A stretch of 10,478 nucleotides of DNA from Methanosalsum sp. (GTDB lineage: Archaea; Halobacteriota; Methanosarcinia; Methanosarcinales; Methanosarcinaceae): assembly GCA_007127385.1 (NCBI GenBank), contig SKZM01000072.1, forward strand, positions 1 to 10,478, given 5' to 3'. How positions within the stretch are numbered: position 1 is the stretch's first letter; each line of letters begins with the position of its first letter. Both the position numbers and the translations under genes were made by a program. Shown piece after piece: positions 6,170 through 10,478 of this stretch. The notes beneath the pieces were generated by a model. That model searched no databases, had not been told where the DNA came from, and saw only the letters and a program-made list of their open reading frames with translations.

Positions 6170-7354
6170 GTGGAGGAAAAAACTAAAATTGAAATAAGGG
6201 ATGTATCCAAAGTATTTGGAAAAAACCCGAAAAAAGTTTTGAAATTGCTGGATGAAGGCTTATCCAAAGCTGAGATCCTGGAAAGGACCGGTCACAATGT
6301 TGGTCTCTATAAGCTCAACTTTGAGATCAGAAGTGGCGAGATCTTTGTAATCATGGGTCTTTCAGGTTCCGGGAAGTCTACCCTTCTCAGGTGCATAAAC
6401 CGTCTTATAGAACCCACCACCGGTGAAATCCGGATTGATGGCGATGACGTTATAAAAATGAAGCCGGAGAATCTTCGGAAGCTTAGAAGGAATAAACTGG
6501 GTATGGTCTTCCAGAACTTTGGTCTTCTTCCCCACAGAAGTGTCATTGATAATGTGGCCTATGGTCTGGAAGTTAGAGGTATAGAGAAAGAGCAGAGATA
6601 TGAAAAGGCTCTTGAAGCTATTGAAAATGTTGGGCTCAAAGGACATGAGGACAGTGACATTTCACAGCTTAGTGGAGGAATGCAGCAGAGAGTTGGTCTT
6701 GCAAGAGCCCTTGCAACGGACCCTGATATTCTGCTCATGGACGAGGCCTTCAGTGCTCTTGATCCACTTATAAGAAGCGAGATGCAGGATGAGCTTCTGG
6801 CACTTCAGGATCGGATGCAAAAGACTATCGTTTTTGTGTCACACGACCTTGATGAAGCACTCAAGTTGGGTGACAGGATCCTTCTAATGAATGAAGGTAA
6901 AGCTGTACAGATCGGTACTGCAGAGGAAATACTCACAAATCCTGCAGATGATTATGTAGCCAAGTTCGTTGCCGGAGTTGACAGATCCAAAGTACTTCTG
7001 GCAGAAGCTGTAATGAAACGTCCTGATCCTGTAATTTCAATCAATTCAAGTCTGAAGGTTGCAGTTCAGCTGATGAAAAAACACGGAATATCTTCAATAT
7101 ATGTTGTGGACCGTAATAAGATACTGAAAGGTTTTGTTACAATCGATAAGGCAATAGATGGTATAAAGGAGAATAAGAAGATAGAGAATGTCATGAGTGA
7201 AGATGTGCATAAAACCGCTCCCGATACTCCATTGAATGAACTGATCCCTATTATTGAATCGCATTCTCCTCTTGCTGTGGTTGATGAAAAGGACAAACTT
7301 ATCGGCGTGGTAGTTAGAGGAAGTGTTCTTGGTGCACTTGCAATGGAGGACTGA
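6170..7354 (+). CDS. proV: Glycine betaine/proline-type ABC transporter ATPase with tandem CBS domains
   Basis: A 394-residue ProV/OpuAA-type ATPase that drives uptake of a compatible solute, most likely glycine betaine. The nucleotide-binding domain (about 5-275) has Walker A GLSGSGKST (63-71), Q-loop Gln115, signature LSGGMQQR (167-174), Walker B ILLMDE (187-192) and H-loop His225. Two CBS domains follow (about 280-335 and 338-393); in the related OpuA system these sense ionic strength and gate transport. The start is GTG at 6170, with GGAG 8 nt upstream (6158-6161); no ATG is near. It heads a two-gene unit: the permease begins 2 bp after its stop. All catalytic motifs are intact. Confidence 0.95.
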   Translation: MEEKTKIEIRDVSKVFGKNPKKVLKLLDEGLSKAEILERTGHNVGLYKLNFEIRSGEIFVIMGLSGSGKSTLLRCINRLIEPTTGEIRIDGDDVIKMKPENLRKLRRNKLGMVFQNFGLLPHRSVIDNVAYGLEVRGIEKEQRYEKALEAIENVGLKGHEDSDISQLSGGMQQRVGLARALATDPDILLMDEAFSALDPLIRSEMQDELLALQDRMQKTIVFVSHDLDEALKLGDRILLMNEGKAVQIGTAEEILTNPADDYVAKFVAGVDRSKVLLAEAVMKRPDPVISINSSLKVAVQLMKKHGISSIYVVDRNKILKGFVTIDKAIDGIKENKKIENVMSEDVHKTAPDTPLNELIPIIESHSPLAVVDEKDKLIGVVVRGSVLGALAMED

Positions 7355-7356
7355 AT

Positions 7357-8196
7357 ATGGTATTTGAAATTCCACATATTCCTTTAGGAGACGGAGTTGA
7401 AGTTATAGTTGAATGGATCGAGCAGAACCTTGGTTTTCTCCTTGATCTTTTCACTGCAATCATGAACATACTGATCAGCGGGATAAGGGATGTTCTTTTC
7501 CTATTCCCGCCTGTTGTTTTCATACTCATCGTTACAGCCATTGCATACTTTATTGGCAGGCGTGATGCCAAACTGGCAATAGGTGTTGCATTTGCACTTG
7601 TTCTGCTTGAGAGTATGAGACTGTGGGCCATATCGATGCAGACACTTTCACTTGTACTTGCAGCTGCACTGGTAGCACTGGTAATAGCTATCCCGATAGG
7701 TATTATTGCTGCTAAGAACGAGACACTGCTGTATATAATAAGGCCGATACTTGACTTTATGCAGACAATGCCTTCATTTGTATATCTGATACCAGCCGTG
7801 ATTTTCTTTGGACTTGGTAATGTTCCGGGTCTTGTGGCAACCATTGTGTTTGCAATGCCTCCACCTATCAGGCTTACAATACTCGGGATACAGCATGTGC
7901 CCAAAGAACTGAAAGAGGTTGGGGACGCATTTGGTTCTACTCCAATGCAGAAACTGATGAAGATTGAAATTCCTTCAGCAATGCCATCCATAATGGCTGG
8001 GGTCAATCAGTGTATCATGCTTTCACTCTCGATGGTAGTCATCGCTGCCATGATCGGAGCTCCGGGTCTTGGATATCAGGTACTGGCAGCCATACAGAGG
8101 ATAGATATCGGTTCTGGGTTTGAAGCTGGTCTTGGTATTGTGATAATTGCAATGGTACTTGACAGATTGACGCAGAGTCTCACCCCAAAAAGGTGA
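7357..8196 (+). CDS. proW: Glycine betaine/proline-type ABC transporter permease
   Basis: A 279-residue integral membrane protein of the ProW/OpuAB type. After a short amphipathic N-terminus it has about seven hydrophobic segments; the region from about 95 to 270 is the transporter domain. The cytoplasmic coupling (EAA) loop reads EVGDAFGSTPMQKLMKIEIP (188-207) and is followed by PSIMAG, the site that contacts the ATPase. PILDFMQTMPSFVYLIP (about 130-146) is also highly typical. The ATG has GGAGG 7 nt upstream inside the end of the ATPase gene, so translation is coupled. It would act as a homodimer with two ATPase subunits. No binding domain is fused to it, so it relies on the separate binding proteins downstream. 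Confidence 0.95.
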   Translation: MVFEIPHIPLGDGVEVIVEWIEQNLGFLLDLFTAIMNILISGIRDVLFLFPPVVFILIVTAIAYFIGRRDAKLAIGVAFALVLLESMRLWAISMQTLSLVLAAALVALVIAIPIGIIAAKNETLLYIIRPILDFMQTMPSFVYLIPAVIFFGLGNVPGLVATIVFAMPPPIRLTILGIQHVPKELKEVGDAFGSTPMQKLMKIEIPSAMPSIMAGVNQCIMLSLSMVVIAAMIGAPGLGYQVLAAIQRIDIGSGFEAGLGIVIIAMVLDRLTQSLTPKR

Positions 8197-8200
8197 ATAT

Positions 8201-8227
8201 CTGTCATTTTTAATTTTTGTCTGACAG
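8201..8227 (+). terminator. T-rich termination region after the permease gene
   Basis: TTTTTAATTTTTGT (8207-8220) is a T-rich stretch of the kind that ends archaeal transcripts, 10 bp after the permease stop. It is enclosed by CTGTCA (8201-8206) and TGACAG (8222-8227). The T-tract lies inside the loop, so this is not a classic hairpin terminator; the T-rich run is the more likely signal. Confidence 0.45.
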
Positions 8228-8273
8228 TTAAAAATCCCAAGATTTATAAGGATGAAAATAAATTGTAAATCAC

Positions 8274-8288
8274 TAAAATATATATATG
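8274..8288 (+). promoter_or_regulatory. Candidate promoter of the first binding-protein gene
   Basis: ACTAAAATATATATATG contains an A-rich BRE-like part and a long TATA element ending at 8288. It places the start of transcription near 8308, downstream of the ATG at 8286, which argues for the ATG at 8328. TTTATAA at about 8243-8249 is a weaker alternative. Confidence 0.55.
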
Positions 8289-8327
8289 AAAATATATTCT
8301 TTAATAAAACGAATTAGTTGTGATAAA

Positions 8328-9185
8328 ATGAACGTAAATATGAAAATATTAATGGTAAGTGCTGTTTTGATTCTTAGCATTGTAGGCCTTGGATGCCTTG
8401 ATGTTGGGGATGATGAGATGACAGCTACGATTGGATATGTTACATGGGATGGAGAAGTTGCAAGTACAAATGTAATGAAGCAGGTACTTGAACAGGCAGG
8501 TTATGATGTAGAGATCATAGCTGTGGATGCAGGACCCCTTTATCAGGGACTTGCACGGGGCCAGTTTGACTTTACCACATCATCATGGCTTCCACATACC
8601 CATGGTCACTACATGGACCAGTATGGTGATGATTTTGTAGAGGTTTCAACCAATCTTGAAGGATGCATGATCGGTCTTGTGGTACCTCAATATGTTACCA
8701 TTGATTCAATTGAAGATATGAATGATGCAGTCGATGAGTTCGATGGAAGGATTGTAGGTATTGAACCCGGTGCAGGTATTATGAGCGCAACCGAGGATGC
8801 AATTGAGGTCTATGATCTTGAATATGAACTTGTGGCAAGCAGCAGTGCAGGTATGGCTGCAGAGCTCAGGACCGCAATAGCCAATGAGGAATGGATTGTT
8901 GTTACTGGCTGGAGCCCTCACTGGAAATTTGACCGATGGGATCTGAAATACCTTGAGGACCCGGAACTGGTCTATGGTGAGGAAGAATATGTTGCAACCC
9001 TTGCACGTGAAGGACTACAGGAAGACAAACCAGAACTCTATGATATAATCTCAAGGTTCTACTGGACCCAGGAAGATATCCAGTCTGTTATGATGGATAT
9101 TGAAGAGGGAATGTCTCCTGAAGACGCTGCTGCAAAGTGGGTTGAAGAGAATCCGGAAAAAGTAAATGAATGGATAGGTGCATAA
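8328..9185 (+). CDS. proX: Glycine betaine-type substrate-binding lipoprotein, copy 1
   Basis: A 285-residue OpuAC/ProX-type binding protein, anchored outside the cell, that captures the solute and delivers it to the permease. A signal peptide (charged start, hydrophobic 7-21) ends in GLGC with Cys23 as the likely lipid-modified residue, a slightly unusual lipobox. The mature part carries the aromatic residues expected of a betaine box: Trp40 (VTWDG), Trp87 (SSWLPHTHGHY) and Trp195/Trp199 (TGWSPHWKF). Cys113 (LEGCMIG) has no counterpart in copy 2. The frame is open from ATG 8286, but that ATG sits in the TATA box; 8328 gives a normal signal peptide and puts Cys23 at the same position as in copy 2. 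It has its own promoter and terminator. Confidence 0.92.
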   Translation: MNVNMKILMVSAVLILSIVGLGCLDVGDDEMTATIGYVTWDGEVASTNVMKQVLEQAGYDVEIIAVDAGPLYQGLARGQFDFTTSSWLPHTHGHYMDQYGDDFVEVSTNLEGCMIGLVVPQYVTIDSIEDMNDAVDEFDGRIVGIEPGAGIMSATEDAIEVYDLEYELVASSSAGMAAELRTAIANEEWIVVTGWSPHWKFDRWDLKYLEDPELVYGEEEYVATLAREGLQEDKPELYDIISRFYWTQEDIQSVMMDIEEGMSPEDAAAKWVEENPEKVNEWIGA

Positions 9186-9209
9186 GGGTTTTTTACCCTT
9201 ATTTTTTTT
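9182..9209 (+). terminator. Hairpin and T-tract terminator of binding-protein gene 1
   Basis: ATAAGGGT (9182-9189) and ACCCTTAT (9195-9202) form a perfect 8-bp stem with a 5-nt T loop, followed by an eight-base T run and a second T run. The stop codon TAA (9183-9185) is part of the stem. It resembles a bacterial intrinsic terminator. Confidence 0.8.
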
Positions 9210-9344
9210 GACTTTTTTTGATTAGATCGTAATGTAGAGACCTTTTAGATAGTGGCAGATAAGTGCCTGATGATCTAAGTCTAAGTTTTTATATTTGTGA
9301 TAGAATGGTCATAAAGTCTCAGGTAATTTAATATTTAATGATTT
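9210..9344. other. AT-rich intergenic spacer between the two binding-protein genes
   Basis: No gene is seen. It contains a second T run (9213-9219) and a small dyad, GGCA-GATAAG-TGCC, at about 9255-9268. It contains no recognisable RNA gene or mobile-element end. Confidence 0.5.
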
Positions 9345-9358
9345 ATTAATTATATATG
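9345..9358 (+). promoter_or_regulatory. Candidate promoter of the second binding-protein gene
   Basis: ATTAATTATATATG is a TATA-like box, identical over 14 nt to the one before the ATPase gene. TATATATGAA followed by an ATATATT block is also shared with the promoter of copy 1. Transcription would begin near 9380, about 10 nt before the chosen TTG start. Confidence 0.55.
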
Positions 9359-9389
9359 AATAAATATATTGGACAGGAGTTGTATAATT

Positions 9390-10250
9390 TTGAATAGAAT
9401 AAAAATAGCATTGTTAATGATCATAGCCGTAACAGGTATTGTTATAGGGACAGGTTGTCTTGATGCTGTGGATGATGATCCCTATCAGACAACAATTGGC
9501 TATCTTCCATGGTCCGGAGAGATTGCAAGTACCAATGTGATGAAGCAGGTACTGGAGGAAGCCGGGTACGAAGTTGAAATTATCTCCATAGAACCAGGTG
9601 CACTATACCGTGGTCTTGCTGATGGTCGGTTTGACTTTACTACTTCAGCATGGCTTCCACATACCCATGGTCACTACATAGATCGATTTGGTGATGACTT
9701 TGAAGAGGTAGCAGTAAATCTTGAAGGCGCCAGGATTGGTCTTGTGGTACCTGAATATGTTACCATTGATTCAATTGAAGAGATGAATGATGTAGTCGAT
9801 GAGTTTGATGGAAGGATTGTAGGTATTGAACCAGGTGCAGGTATTATGACCGCTACCGAGAATGCAATTGAGGTCTATGATCTTGAATATGAACTTGTGG
9901 CAAGTAGTGGAGCAGCTATGACTGCAGAAATAAGATCTGCAATAACCAATGATGAATGGGTTGTTGTTACCGGCTGGAGCCCTCACTGGAAATTTGAACG
10001 ATGGGAACTGAAATACCTTGAGGATCCGGAACTGGTCTATGGTGGAGAAGAACATGTTGCAACCCTTGCACGTGAAGGACTACAGGAAGACAAACCAGAA
10101 CTCTATGACATAATCTCAAGGTTCTACTGGACATTAGATGATGTAGAATCAGTGATGATGGATATGGAAGAAGGAATGTCTCCTGAAGATGCTGCTGCAA
10201 AGTGGATCGAGAACAATCCAGAAAAAGTAAGTGAATGGCTTGGAGAATAA
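9390..10250 (+). CDS. proX: Glycine betaine-type substrate-binding lipoprotein, copy 2
   Basis: A 286-residue paralogue of the upstream binding protein, with the same fold and ligand residues: Trp41 (LPWSG), Trp88 (SAWLPHTHGHY) and Trp196/Trp200 (TGWSPHWKF). The signal peptide MNRIKIALLM... ends in GTGC with Cys23 as the likely lipid site. The start is TTG at 9390: it gives a normal positively charged signal peptide and the same Cys23 position as copy 1, with GGAG at 9376-9379, 10 nt upstream. An earlier TTG at 9369 would add an odd N-terminal stretch containing a cysteine. Differences from copy 1 are concentrated in the signal peptide and residues 24-75. It may differ from copy 1 in affinity or regulation; this is inference. 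Confidence 0.92.
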   Translation: MNRIKIALLMIIAVTGIVIGTGCLDAVDDDPYQTTIGYLPWSGEIASTNVMKQVLEEAGYEVEIISIEPGALYRGLADGRFDFTTSAWLPHTHGHYIDRFGDDFEEVAVNLEGARIGLVVPEYVTIDSIEEMNDVVDEFDGRIVGIEPGAGIMTATENAIEVYDLEYELVASSGAAMTAEIRSAITNDEWVVVTGWSPHWKFERWELKYLEDPELVYGGEEHVATLAREGLQEDKPELYDIISRFYWTLDDVESVMMDMEEGMSPEDAAAKWIENNPEKVSEWLGE

Positions 10251-10274
10251 GGATTTATATCTCCTTATTTTTTT
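10246..10274 (+). terminator. Hairpin and T-tract terminator of binding-protein gene 2
   Basis: AATAAGGA (10246-10253) and TCCTTATT (10262-10269) form an 8-bp stem with an 8-nt loop, and a seven-base T run covers 10268-10274. The stop codon (10248-10250) lies within the stem, as in copy 1. Confidence 0.75.
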
Positions 10275-10337
10275 ATTACTTTCCACATTTTTCTTTTAAG
10301 CCATAGAATTATCTTTGCTTTTATAGATATCTTTATA
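10265..10337. repeat. 73-bp direct repeat, copy 1
   Basis: This AT-rich segment matches 10406-10478 in direct orientation at 65 of 73 positions by my alignment, with no gaps and a spacing of 141 bp. It begins with the TTATTTTTTTATTA run that also serves as the T-tract of the preceding terminator and includes an unbroken match CCACATTTTTCTTTTAAGCC. No open reading frame is present. Confidence 0.85.
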
Positions 10338-10392
10338 ATTTTCTTAATCCATTTAAGTACCAATTATTTAGCCCCCTTGATCAAAATTTTAT

Positions 10393-10433
10393 AAAAAATG
10401 GTGGATTATTTTTTTATTATTCTCCACATTTTT
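10393..10433. other. Bulged inverted repeat in the right-end intergenic region
   Basis: AAAAAT-G-GTGGA pairs with TCCAC-ATTTTT: 5 GC-containing pairs, a bulged G at 10400, then 6 A-T pairs, with a 17-nt loop. It might be an RNA hairpin or part of a repeat element. Nothing else coding is seen between 10275 and the window end. Confidence 0.35.
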
Positions 10434-10478
10434 CTTTTAAGCCAGAGCATAATCTTTGTTTTTATAACTATCTTTATA
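10406..10478. repeat. 73-bp direct repeat, copy 2 (reaches window edge)
   Basis: This is the second copy of the repeat starting at 10265. The match runs to the last base, so the repeat unit may be longer and further copies may lie outside. Differences from copy 1 cluster in the middle and right parts, while the left 14 bases are identical. Confidence 0.85.

Noticed and set aside
7314..8006. 230-codon open frame on the minus strand across the permease gene
   Set aside because: It is antisense to a well-recognised transporter gene, has a low-complexity Ser/Ile-rich translation, and shows no known domain.
8201..8234. Possible RNA pseudoknot after the permease gene (CTGTCA/TGACAG and TTTTTAA/TTAAAAA in interleaved order)
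   Set aside because: The two stems would have no linking bases between them, which is not a feasible pseudoknot. The T-rich terminator explains the region better.
8286..8327. N-terminal extension of binding protein copy 1 from ATG 8286
   Set aside because: The ATG lies in the TATA-like box and would be upstream of the expected transcription start. The extension would also put charged residues and a cysteine before an otherwise normal signal peptide.
1..10478. Search for CRISPR arrays, tRNA or rRNA genes, transposases, toxin-antitoxin pairs or phage genes
   Set aside because: None was seen on either strand. The region is mainly core metabolism and transport, and the direct repeats at the right end lack the short regular repeat-spacer form of a CRISPR array.

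Overview
The window comes from a methanogenic archaeon of the Methanosarcinaceae. The evidence is an mtrEDCBAFGH gene order (N5-methyltetrahydromethanopterin:coenzyme M methyltransferase), archaeal SRP19, a DUF5806-like protein, AT-rich intergenic regions with archaeal TATA boxes, and a glycine-betaine-type osmolyte transporter. A salt-adapted methylotrophic genus such as Methanococcoides, Methanolobus or Methanohalophilus would fit, but that genus level is inference.

Left part (1-4255, minus strand): a tightly packed mtr operon, mtrE-D-C-B-A-F-G-H, with mtrH cut by the left edge. Junctions are 4-bp overlaps or gaps of 0-13 bp, and each internal gene has a Shine-Dalgarno sequence inside or at the end of the gene before it. 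The complex moves a methyl group between methyl-tetrahydrosarcinapterin and coenzyme M and couples this to Na+ movement across the membrane. A 5' leader with several small dyads and a BRE/TATA-like element precede mtrE.

Middle part (4256-6169): a DUF5806-like gene diverges from mtr. Next are a small four-cysteine protein of unknown function (minus strand), SRP19 of the protein-targeting particle, and a CopZ/HMA-type metal-binding protein.

Right part (6170-10250, plus strand): a glycine betaine/proline-type ABC importer. It has an ATPase with two C-terminal CBS domains, a permease, and two paralogous lipoprotein-like substrate-binding proteins. ATPase and permease form one unit. Each binding protein appears to have its own promoter and its own hairpin-plus-T-tract terminator, so a whole transcription unit looks duplicated in tandem. 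The nucleotide identity between the copies is patchy, which suggests gene conversion.

The right end (10251-10478) is non-coding and AT-rich. It holds two 73-bp direct repeats spaced 141 bp apart and a bulged hairpin. No RNA gene, CRISPR array, insertion sequence or defence system was seen. The most unusual signals are a shared every-fourth-residue small-residue ladder in MtrA, MtrB, MtrF and MtrG, the duplicated binding-protein units, and the repeats at the right end.
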